Source: Glandiceps talaboti (Eukaryota > Hemichordata > Enteropneusta > Spengelidae). Taken from it: DNA of 64,000 bases. Every line of letters begins with the position of its first letter. The stretch's first letter is position 1. Positions 10,901-18,172 of the stretch are shown here, one piece after another. A model generated the notes under the pieces. That model was not told the origin of the DNA. It searched no databases and worked only from the letters and a program-made list of their open reading frames with translations. Location of the stretch: assembly GCF_964340395.1 (NCBI RefSeq), contig NC_135555.1, positions 4,509,001-4,573,000 of the forward strand. Direction: 5' to 3'. A program made the position numbers and the translations under genes.

Positions 10901-13900
10901 TATTAAATACCCATATGATATTCACCCCAAAGGTATTAAATACCCATATGATATTCAACCTAAAGGTATTAAATACCCCATATGATATTCAACCTAAAGG
11001 TATTAAATACCCATATAATATTCAACCCAAAGGTATTAAATACCCATATGATATTCAACCTAAAGGTATTAAATACCCATATGATATTCACCCCAAAGGT
11101 ATTAAATACCCATATGATATTCAACCCAAAGGTATTAAATACCCCGTGTGATATTCAACCCAAAGGTATTAAATACCCATATGATATTCAACCCAAAGGT
11201 ATTAAATACCCCATATGATATTCAACCTAAAGGTATTAAATACCCATATGATATTCAACCTAAAGGTATTAAATATCTATATGATATTCAACCTAAAGGT
11301 ATTAAATACCCATATGATATTCAACCTAAAGGTATTAAATACCCATATGATATTCAACCTAAAGGTATTAAATACCCATATGATATTCAACCTAAAGGTA
11401 TTAAATACCCATATGATATTCAACCTAAAGGTATAGTACTTACATGATATGTTTAATCCAAAGATGATGAGTATTTTCTCTTCAGTTTCAAGTGATCTTT
11501 CCTATTTTATGTCTTAGAGGAAAGGAGAAATTATGTCATGACATCTATCTATGTGATAAATCGAATGGAAAAGAAGCGACGGAAGCGAGATGATGGAATA
11601 TCCAGACGAAGTGTCATCACTTCAACTGTTATCTCACAAGATGACTTTGTAGAAAACAACAAAGTTAAGATTGATAAGAAGAAGAAGAAGAGGAATGAAA
11701 GGAGTCTCAGAACATCTACAAAACTTCCTCAGGTCAGAAGATTTTGAATTTTATAATATTTCTGATAGCTTCCTTTTAGCCTTAAATGTTAGCCCTAGGT
11801 GCACTTCTGGAATGGGTTCCATCCATTTTTCCATGTAATTATTGTCCATATTATATATTACACACCAGCATACTGTATTCATATATTGAATATTGTATAT
11901 TCTGAACACACTAGCATAGGCAATATTCCAAAATATCAATAACTCAGCTATGGTTTAGTTTGTCTATTTGCCTTTATAAAACTTTAAAACTAGTTTGATG
12001 CATAATTTTGTGGAAATACAGCACAAGTTATTGTCAGTGATCTTTTTAAATCTATTTTCATATTGTGTGAATTACAAAACCTTGGCATCCTGAATATTGG
12101 TTTCATGCATATCTCAACTGGTCATGCATCCTCCAACGTTGAGGGCAGTCTAGCGTGCATCCTCCAACGTTGAGGGCAGTCTATACATTCTGCAACCTCT
12201 ACCACAAAACAGTCAGCCATTTTAGAAGTTAATTGTGAAAACATGTAGTGAAAGAAATGATTATACACTCCAGGAATTTGAAATATGACATCAATGTATA
12301 TACAACAAGTGATATCAAATACAGCTGTGTGTATATCAGATTATACAGTTAATATTGGATGATTCATACTTCTAATACAGTATGTCATTTCTGATTGAAA
12401 TTTGTGTCTGCATGTTTCTTCCACTGTTGCATATCTCAAGTATGATGAAACTAAAATGAAACACTCTTAAAGATCGCTGTCAGATAAGGAATATATTATT
12501 GAATATTATGTTTATATATTTACTAGTTTGTTTTAGCAGCAAATACTTATCGCAGGAAATCCAATGAAGAAATGTAGTTTTTAAACAGATGCAATAAAGA
12601 TACTATTCTATTCTATTCTATTCTATTCTATTCTATTCTATTCTGTTCTGTTCTATTCTATTCTATTCTATTCTGTTCTGTTCTGTTCTATTCTATTCTA
12701 TTCTATTCTATTCTATTCTATTCTATTCTATTCTATTCTATTCTATTCTATTCTATTCTATTCTATGTATGCAAAATGTGGTTGTCTTGCAGAGCTATAG
12801 AAAAAGTTGGTCCTGAAAAAATAGTGATCCTATTAAATTTTGATCTGTTTAATTCCACTGATAAAATGGCACTAAATGTGAGAACATGGAATTCAAATAT
12901 TGGGCTTTAAGAAGGACTTTCCAAAATGAAAACAGAATTTAGCTATTTTTTTGGATTCTGCAAATATTGTTATTTTCATGATTCCTTGAAATAGGGTATC
13001 CATAGAGACCACACAAGGATGACAGCTGTGGTCGGACGTCCTTGAACTCGAGGGATAGTCAGTATTGTAGAAAAGTTGTTAGATATTAAAGTCATTGCTG
13101 TATGAGTATAAAAACAACTTGATTACTATATAATATTACTCTACTAGATTGCAGACATCATTTGTCCTTGAGTAACTAATAAGACCAATTGACAGCCACT
13201 TTGATTAAAGAGAATTTCACATTGCGGTCAACTATACAACCAGAGATGATAAATGAATTACATGTCTTAGTATGAATTTTATGTATGTAGTATAAAAGTC
13301 TCTTTTACTTATATCAAGCTTTTATGAGAACTATTACAAGATAAGAAATTAATAAGTAACAGAATTTGTGTTCCAGGTCAGTTGTTAGTTGACCCCTATA
13401 ACCGTTATGACTGAAGTGGTATAATGTTAGTCTGTAAGGTACTACGCCGGCCAAACATCGGCCAACCCCTAACACGTCGTGTGAGAGGAGGTCGGTGAGG
13501 GCGAAACGTCACGACGTATCTTACAGTCTAGTATAATGTTTGTATTAGAGAAGTCCTACAAATTGTCTACACTAAAAGTTAGATTTGTTTGTTTTTTCTC
13601 TCTCCTCAGATGAAAATCACATCATTCAAAGTATTTGGCTGCCCCCCTAAGTCAGTGTTTGTTCCATATACCTACCAGTGTCATTGTTACTTACCTGGGG
13701 AGTACTATGACAATGATGTTTTGCAGTGTATTAACGAGACATACTTTGACGTGAATATTCCCATTAGTATTGCTCCTAAAGATGATGAAGAACCCAAACC
13801 AAAGATACCAAATTCAGCCATGTTTGTATCTTTCAAATGGTGGATAAGTTTCTTAATACCAGTGTGTGTTTTCCATTTGAATGATCTTGTATGTGTTTGA
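1..13900 (+). CDS. Large multidomain lectin/TSP1 mosaic protein (3' part, 15 exons, 5'-incomplete)
   Basis: Exons inferred from splice signals: 1-315, 887-1117, 1898-2095, 2224-2250, 3240-4691, 5710-5862, 6177-6318, 7064-7131, 7539-7723, 8012-8169, 8723-8913, 9706-9762, 9946-10086, 11518-11732 and 13610-13900 (stop TGA). All introns are GT..AG and the reading phase carries through every junction, giving about 1,273 residues with the 5' end outside the window. Domain order is LamG-like, F-type lectin, long unrecognised region, TSP1, C-type lectin, USOMP5-like domain, polybasic stretch and Cys-containing tail. This composition is typical of secreted or surface-attached proteins that bind sugars or matrix, with possible roles in adhesion or recognition. 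The function is inferred from domains only. The last residues are hydrophobic (WWISFLIPVCV), so a GPI signal or membrane anchor is possible. Small extra exons or alternative splicing could have been missed. I do not recognise an orthologue by name. Confidence 0.82.
887..2095 (+). CDS. Two exons encoding one F-type lectin (fucolectin/FTP) domain
   Basis: Exons 887-1117 and 1898-2095 together encode a complete F-type lectin fold. Seen in the sequence: AVDGN, SCTHT, PWWKLDLGG, VIITNRDDCC, GRYVSVQL and YLTMCEVEVF. After splicing, His of THTQ is followed by 26 residues and then RDDCCSER. This is exactly the H-X26-R-X-D-X4-R/K fucose and calcium motif known for this family. The vicinal Cys pair next to the motif is also typical. 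The domain should therefore be able to bind L-fucose. The intron interrupts the motif itself, one base into the Ser codon of CCSER. The intron between the exons holds a SINE copy. Confidence 0.93.
1376..1725 (-). repeat. tRNA-derived SINE, copy 1 (reverse)
   Basis: This copy is similar over its length to those at 2,356 and 2,920. Shared blocks are GTGCTCAAAG, CATAGGATTAAAGC, CCAGGTCCCCAATTATACAG, CTTTAGCCA and GCAACCTGTAGATTCCAAGC. It is more diverged than copy 2 and lies in the intron that splits the F-type lectin domain. Confidence 0.75.
2356..2706 (-). repeat. tRNA-derived SINE, copy 2 (reverse, best preserved)
   Basis: Read on the minus strand, the head carries an A-box-like stretch (GGGTGAATGGTTAGCGTG) and a B box (GGTTCGAGCCC) at tRNA spacing. 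The far end is TGTAAAGCGCTTTGAGCACG, followed by GGAAAGCGCTATATAAG. I recall this kind of tail from several SINE families of aquatic animals. It sits in the intron before the 1.45-kb exon. Confidence 0.8.
2920..3192 (-). repeat. tRNA-derived SINE, copy 3 (reverse, diverged)
   Basis: Same family and orientation as the two copies upstream, with TATACAGCTAGGTCGACTGG and GAACCTGTGACCTGTAGATT. Its end lies about 45 bases from the acceptor at 3,240. Confidence 0.7.
3240..4691 (+). CDS. Long exon: unrecognised extracellular region plus TSP1 repeat
   Basis: This 1,452-nt exon (484 codons, phase 1 at both ends) starts at an acceptor ending TTGCACCAG and ends at GAT G|GTAAGT. About 430 residues at the start show no family I can name. 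They are rich in Leu, Ser and Asp, are nearly Cys-free and carry several N-glycosylation-type sites (NFS, NAS, NTS, NLT). The last 60 residues form a thrombospondin type 1 repeat: WSQWTPCSKTC, then GVRTRVRTC, CRGET and PCNTREC, with six cysteines and the WSxW motif used for C-mannosylation and glycosaminoglycan contact. A one-exon domain with symmetric phase 1-1 ends is a unit that can be shuffled between genes. I considered a membrane-attack/perforin fold for the unknown part, but no signature motif is visible. Confidence 0.85.
5111..5470 (-). mobile_element. 360-bp non-autonomous DNA transposon (MITE-like), copy 1
   Basis: The left end AGGCCAAAAAAAGAGAAAGA and the right end TTTTTTTTCTTTGGCCT are inverted repeats, and both continue into the word CCAGAAAC or its complement GGTTTCTGG. 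Possible 8-bp target duplications flank it (TAACAGTA and AAACAGCA, 6 of 8 bases equal), which would fit hAT-type insertion. A 357-bp relative in opposite orientation lies at 17,198. No transposase is encoded. Confidence 0.72.
5710..7131 (+). CDS. Three exons encoding a C-type lectin domain
   Basis: Exons 5710-5862, 6177-6318 and 7064-7131 join in phase to a domain of about 120 residues. It has the four conserved cysteines (NHCINKGG, NEDCVVLW, NDYTCTAK, FVCEF), and GGRLARLKSHEA matches the usual start of the fold. The long loop reads WIPYNPDDTEGNEDC, so the sugar-specificity triplet that is EPN or QPD in many members is NPD here. The later WND motif is replaced by FND. Calcium and sugar binding are therefore possible but not assured. 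The intron before the last exon is full of CCA/CAT repeats, which sit about 30 bases upstream of the acceptor. Confidence 0.9.
6848..7042. repeat. CCA/CAT trinucleotide-rich region
   Basis: Impure runs of CCA, CAT and TAT triplets fill the 3' part of the intron before the last C-type lectin exon. Both strands stay open by chance and give His-rich and Met-rich nonsense ORFs. Confidence 0.85.
7222..7366. repeat. Foldback (inverted) repeat in an intron
   Basis: The left part (TTCATTTTGTAGCAAGAAAT, then ACTTACCAAAGCTTTCACCA) is mirrored by the right part (CTGGTGAAAAGCTTTGGTGA, then TTTCTTGGCACAAAATGAAG). This gives a hairpin with arms of about 50 bases. It could be a small foldback element. Confidence 0.7.
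7539..9762 (+). CDS. Four exons encoding a USOMP5-like domain
   Basis: Exons 7539-7723, 8012-8169, 8723-8913 and 9706-9762 join in phase to about 195 residues. The pattern runs VFKVFAGSG, then YKSSIVQNW, VKIALYSSG, RRFFINHNYGGC, SDSGWL, PCAWE, FLYSK and a closing KADTMAIFLKV. I recall the same order of motifs in coral 'uncharacterized skeletal organic matrix protein 5' and in related invertebrate proteins, where it forms the C-terminal domain. No biochemical role is known to me. The introns carry a CA microsatellite and a TGTATC-type hexanucleotide array. The family link is from memory and not from a search. Confidence 0.7.
7887..7962. repeat. CA microsatellite
   Basis: A nearly pure (CA)n run lies about 50 bases before the acceptor of the exon at 8,012. 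Confidence 0.95.
9138..9418. repeat. Hexanucleotide array (TGTATC)n with variants
   Basis: Two blocks of CTGTAT repeats flank a mutated middle part with GTAGCT, GTACCT and GTGCCT variants. It lies inside the intron before the exon at 9,706. Confidence 0.95.
9946..10086 (+). CDS. Linker exon of the lectin mosaic gene
   Basis: This 47-codon exon in phase 1-1 encodes a polar segment (EVEYTAKHIPQPTEITE and a following His/Asp-rich part) with no recognisable domain. Acceptor and donor (CCATCCTAG, TATCTG|GTAAGT) are good. It is most likely a flexible stalk between the USOMP5-like domain and the basic segment. Confidence 0.65.
10160..11447. repeat. 33-bp minisatellite with diverged leader
   Basis: From 10,560 to 11,440 a 33-base unit (core AAAGGTATTAAATACCCATA then TGATATTCAACCT) is repeated about 26 times with few changes. 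From 10,160 to 10,560 there are older, shorter relatives of the form TATACCCACATGATATTTAA. Because 33 is a multiple of 3, several frames on both strands stay open and look like repeat proteins. The array lies in an intron between two phase-matched exons, so I call it non-coding. Confidence 0.92.
11518..11732 (+). CDS. Polybasic exon of the lectin mosaic gene
   Basis: This 215-nt exon encodes a strongly basic segment. It includes MEKKRRKRDD, which fits a furin-type cleavage pattern, and DKKKKKRNERSLR. Basic runs like this in extracellular proteins can bind heparan sulfate or be cut by proprotein convertases; both are inference. Phase 1 in and phase 0 out match the neighbouring exons. The 33-bp minisatellite lies in the intron just before it. 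Confidence 0.7.
12530..12767 (+). repeat. Retroposon-like 3' tail with (TTCTA)n array
   Basis: A short unique stretch ending GATGCAATAAAGATACTATT runs straight into about 160 bases of TTCTA/TTCTG repeats. An AATAAA-type end seeding a pentanucleotide array is typical of the 3' end of a non-LTR element or SINE. The body upstream is not recognisable. Confidence 0.6.
13429..13531 (+). mobile_element. Small MITE, about 103 bp, with 9-bp target duplication
   Basis: The element starts AGTCTGTAAGGTACTACG and ends CGACGTATCTTACAGTCT followed by AG; the ends are inverted repeats. The flanking 9-mers are identical (TATAATGTT at 13,420 and 13,532). A second copy is at 15,096 and a truncated one at 52,704. 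A 9-bp duplication is typical of Mutator-like elements; that assignment is inference. Confidence 0.75.
13610..13900 (+). CDS. Last coding exon of the lectin mosaic gene, with hydrophobic tail
   Basis: This exon follows a strong pyrimidine-rich acceptor (TTTTTTCTCTCTCCTCAG). It encodes about 96 residues, begins MKITSFKVFGCPPKS and contains a small Cys cluster (QCHCYLPGEYYDND). The Pro/Asp-rich part DDEEPKPKIPNS leads into a hydrophobic C-terminus, WWISFLIPVCVFHLNDLVCV. This layout fits a GPI-attachment signal or a short membrane anchor, although the tail is less hydrophobic than usual. TGA ends at 13,900, and a poly(A) signal AATAAA follows at 13,943. Confidence 0.8.
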   Translation: MKITSFKVFGCPPKSVFVPYTYQCHCYLPGEYYDNDVLQCINETYFDVNIPISIAPKDDEEPKPKIPNSAMFVSFKWWISFLIPVCVFHLNDLVCV

Positions 13901-13942
13901 CGAAGGAGTTGTATTTCAAAAGAAACTGTCAATTGTAATAAT

Positions 13943-13948
13943 AATAAA
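13943..13948 (+). terminator. Poly(A) signal AATAAA of the lectin mosaic gene
   Basis: A canonical hexamer lies 42 bases after the stop codon, in an AT-rich stretch. A single signal this close gives a very short 3' UTR; later sites are possible. Confidence 0.6.
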
Positions 13949-15095
13949 ATTCAGAGTTAATGAAAGCGAAAGTAAAAATCAAATGTGATGAACCGATACC
14001 GTGTCTGGTCAAACAGTACATACCTTCTTATAATTCTTGCAATTTAAAATTTATATTGTTAAAAAAGACAAAAAAAATTGTTGAATATGAAAATAGAAAA
14101 TTAGATATACAATGAATTACATAAGATGGCATTATTACATGTTGTACAACATCTTGGCTACATCTAGAGTGTTGTTATAGAAAATACAAAACCTGACCAA
14201 AACAAGGGTCATTTTCATCAAGTTTCCTGCTTTTAATGTTTATAATCATTTTTTGCATGTACATATTCTATAGCATAGTTATATAAAATTTTCATAGATA
14301 TTCAAATTATATTATATAATAATATGTATATTTATATCATTTTCTGTGCTATTCTGTAAACTCTGATTGATTGTAATACTATAAGTTAACATTTCTAGTT
14401 CATTTGGCAAATAAGAGTAAAAGTTACTTAGTTTCCATTGTATAGTTTAATGTCACCTATTTTAGCTGTGTGGTGGGGATCATAAAACAGTTTAACTAAG
14501 TGTTACTCAAGTCATTTGCCCAACGGTGCTGTATTCATACACAGAATTACATGTGACAATGAATGGCTCAACTCAACCTTTAGATACACATTAGTATAGC
14601 TTGATGAAAGATCCACTCATTCCTTCCATTTATATAAAGCACTCTCTCACCTGTAAGATCTAGGTATTCCTTCCATTTATATAATACACTCTAGCTCTCA
14701 CAACTGGGGTAGCAAGTGATTACATAAGCAGACCAACAGCTGGACCTTTCAGACTAACATTAGTTCACCATGACATCTTTCCCTTTGTGATTGGCTGACC
14801 CTATCTACCTACTATGTTTACATCCATTCTCACAAACCAGAGCTGCTATTTCTTCTGCAACACTACAAAATGGCGGTGCGTCTTGGACGGTGTCGTAAAA
14901 GAGGCTGTGGTTTACAATGATGGTTTACATCACATGGATCGACTCTCCTTCTTTATTCAGATCTCAGTGATGTCAATGACTTCATCTGACACAGCAGATA
15001 CATTTAAAATCCAGTAAGAGTTTGCAGCCTATTTTCTAGCTGGTGCTTCATGAAAGTAAAATATTGAATTTAAATGATTGTGCAAGTGTTGTGAT

Positions 15096-15200
15096 AGTCT
15101 GTAAGGTATGCCGTGATGGGGCGCCCTCACACATCGTCCAACCCCTCAGAAGAGGCCGCTGACCCGAGGCCAAAACATCACAACGTATCTTACAGTCTAG
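15096..15200 (+). mobile_element. Small MITE, second copy
   Basis: It shares both ends with the copy at 13,429 (AGTCTGTAAGGTATGCCG and CAACGTATCTTACAGTCT then AG). The 9-mers next to it are TGTTGTGAT and TGTTGAGAG, equal at 7 of 9 bases. This supports the same borders and the same duplication length. Confidence 0.75.
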
Positions 15201-15577
15201 TGTTGAGAGGACATAGCTCAGTGAAACCAACAAAGTGAAACTAGAGTGTAGTCTCAGACATCTGTAAGGAAGGGAGTTTAATTGTGTAATATTGGGTTGT
15301 AACGTCTGTTTTTGTTTAATTACAGTAAAGGTTTTTCAGAATTTTTTAAAAAGTTCATATTAAGTTGATGGATAAACCTTGCCAAGCTAACTCAACATAC
15401 TGTTTGGGTGATCAACACTGTCAAACCAGACAGACTAGTCTTGGGGCAAGGACATACTAGAAACTATACATTTCACCACCTAAGAACACTGAAGAATGCT
15501 GTATTGGTTTTATCAGTTACAGTGTGTCCACTGCATTGCAATCATTCAGAACTGTTGATAGACTATTTGAGATCAAT

Positions 15578-15905
15578 TGAAGTGGCCATATGGATGAGAA
15601 TTGGGTATTTAATTTAGATTTTTATTCATAAGACAATTTTATCATGCCTTCCTACTTGAAAAATTAATGTGAAACAACATATGCCAAGTCTGTGTTTGTA
15701 ACTCAATAGATTGCAGAAAGGTTTGTAAAAAAAATATACGTACAGTAACAAACATTTTACATATCTTGAAATTTATTGAGTTGCAAACACAGACTTTGTC
15801 AATGTTGTTTCTCATAGATTTTCCAAGTAGGAAGCCATGATAAAATTGTTTTATAAATTAAAATCCAAAATAAATACCCAATCCTCATCTATATGGTCAC
15901 TTTAA
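15578..15905. mobile_element. Foldback element with long inverted arms
   Basis: The left arm (GTGGCCATATGGATGAGAAT, then ATGCCTTCCTACTTG) is mirrored by the right arm (CAAGTAGGAAGCCATGATAA, then ATCCTCATCTATATGGTCAC). Arms are about 125 bases each with a loop of about 70 bases. A half copy related to the left arm lies near 19,570-19,700. Confidence 0.75.
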
Positions 15906-17197
15906 CAAAAATGAAAGGTGTCATCTTTGAAACATATTTATAGAATAATTTAGACAGCATGACCAAAATAATATTTCCTGCAAGACCAAAATAATATTTC
16001 CTGCTTTGCCTGTCTCAATTTTAATTGTTCAGCTTTGTTTAAATGGCTCACTCTAATGTTAGGCAGCTATATCTAAGATAAGGTCATCTGTACAACACTG
16101 TCTAGGGGTAGAGTAAACAGATGGACAGTTTGATAAAACCTACTGATTTCAGAAGTTGTAGCTGGTACATCAGCATTACAAATATGATTGTATTTTTTCA
16201 TAATTTGTATGTGACATTAAAGAGAATTTTCGTGATATCCATATTAAAGTGTGTTTGTAGTTTGTCATTTTATGAAGTTCGTCATGTAAACTATAATATT
16301 CTTTAAAATCCATTCTTCTATGTAGTCATTGTTTACTGATTGGTGCATGTACAATTTTCTCAAAAATGTACCGCCATTGGTCCACATCTATTGATAATGA
16401 CTCACTTTGTCAACTTCCTTACGCCCCTCATCTTTGAAATCATAAAATAAACATAAAGTCTTCAAAGAGAAAATAAAACAGGAAGCTTAATGTTCTCAAA
16501 AACAGAAAATGCCTTTAATGATTATGAAAATAAAATTAACAAGAAATTTTACTTGCGGTAATACTAACACATTGACTTGTGGGTACATAAGTGCTATCTC
16601 ACGTGATCCGTAGTACCTACGGAATGGTGAGGTAGAATTTTAGATACAAAACAAGACAGGTTGAACAAATTCAATCTGCGTGATGCAAAAGATGGAATCA
16701 AAATGGAAGTTTTTAGAAAAAAGTGATTACGGTAAATCACTCATTCTATGCCTACTACTATTCACACCTAGTTTACAGACGTACACTACATTTACTTCAT
16801 CGCAAAAAGAACTTTGATAACCACAAAAAATGATGCACTCCAGTCTAAAAGTTATGTCATTGTGGTGCCCTTCATTTTGAAGGATTTGTCGTTGGTGGCA
16901 CCCTTCAATTTGACGGAACTATTGTTGATGCTGCCAAAGTTCTTTTGATTACAAATAGCAAAGAGCTTTCTCTGACCTCTTTATGTAATTCTCTCTAATG
17001 CACTCTTCCAATATATTCTATTATTACCCTCTACATGCTAGTTGAACTGTATGGATATCTGAAACCCATGATATTAAATGAAGCTTTCAATCTCCATAGC
17101 TGTCAGTTTTTAAAAATACCAAATTCTGTATTGTTCTGTTCAGTTGTTCATTCAGTCACATGGCAATCAATTTATCTAGAAGGTGTAGACATACTTT

Positions 17198-17554
17198 AGG
17201 CCAAAAAAAAATAATTGTATCCGATTAGCGATTACATCACTTAAATTCCATCACGTCTGTCTTTTGCTTTTTGTGTGTGTTTGTCCAGCCCATGCAGTCT
17301 ACAGATCTGGGGGGAAACACAAAAATAACCCTCCCTACTTCAGTGAAGACAACTGCAGAGCCAATCATGAACAAGCAAATGGCATCAGCCCAACATACAC
17401 ACTTACTCTAAAGTACTAAATAAAAAGAACAGTAGCTGCCATAACTAGTAGATAGAGTGACAAGTTTGTTGAGTGTAAAAAAAAATTCACATCACATCAC
17501 CACTTTAGACAAAATGTCCTGACCAGAAACAATTCTTTCTCTTTTTTTAAGCCT
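17198..17554 (+). mobile_element. 357-bp MITE-like element, copy 2
   Basis: This is a reverse-complement relative of the element at 5,111. Shared blocks include TTTGTCCAGCCCATGCAGTC, GCAGAGCCAATCATGAACAA and CTGACCAGAAACAATTCTTT. It starts AGGCCAAAAAA and ends AAGCCT. No clear target duplication is visible here. Confidence 0.72.
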
Positions 17555-18172
17555 TAAATGATAGGATTTTAGTTTTAACATGAGCAACATCCTGAAGATC
17601 ACAATATATACTGAAAGTTTGACTTGCAACAAATCTTTACTAATGGGTCATCCCATTGTATGAATTGCAAGTGAAATGGAAGTGTTAAATAATCTCATCT
17701 CATTTCATAAATTATCGCAGATGTGACCAGTTTGATTTTGGAAATTTTTGTCCTTACTATCACAAGTGTTGTTGATATTGTTTATAATGTTATTGATTGG
17801 TCATGTTTTCAGTTTGTTGTCTCACTTCTCTTGAAGAAAAGACAACACTGTAAAACATAAACAAAACATAAAATATATGATGTATAAAAACCAGTGTATA
17901 AAGGAACCAACATTGTAAAAAATAACCAACATAAAATGGAAAACATCTCTCTCTTTCATCCCACTACCACTACTTAAATCACCTGATTGGGTAATAAATA
18001 CTAAAAGTATACAAGTATGGCTTAAAGTGAATCTACAATGAAAATAATTACAGAAAGCACTGCTGATTTAAAATAATATGGAAATTGTTGTATTGGTTGG
18101 CACGTTTTTGTTTTTTAAATTTTGATTGATTGATGCAAGTTTGTTTTTCTGTATAACCTTTATCCTTAGCAA

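Larger units (their letters stand above)
13950..18172. other. Intergenic region between the lectin mosaic gene and the LIM gene
   Basis: AT-rich DNA with no convincing coding exon on either strand. Contents seen: the small MITE at 15,096, the foldback element at 15,578 and the 357-bp element at 17,198. There is also a short duplicated stretch near 14,620-14,690 (CATTCCTTCCATTTATATAA). The ORFs present are short and lack splice or protein-like features. The 3' UTR of the LIM gene must lie in the right part, but I see no clear poly(A) hexamer for it. Confidence 0.6.

Noticed and set aside
10434-11447. Long ORFs on both strands with 11-residue repeats, looking like repeat proteins
   Set aside because: They come from a 33-bp minisatellite whose period keeps frames open. 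The array lies in an intron between phase-matched exons.
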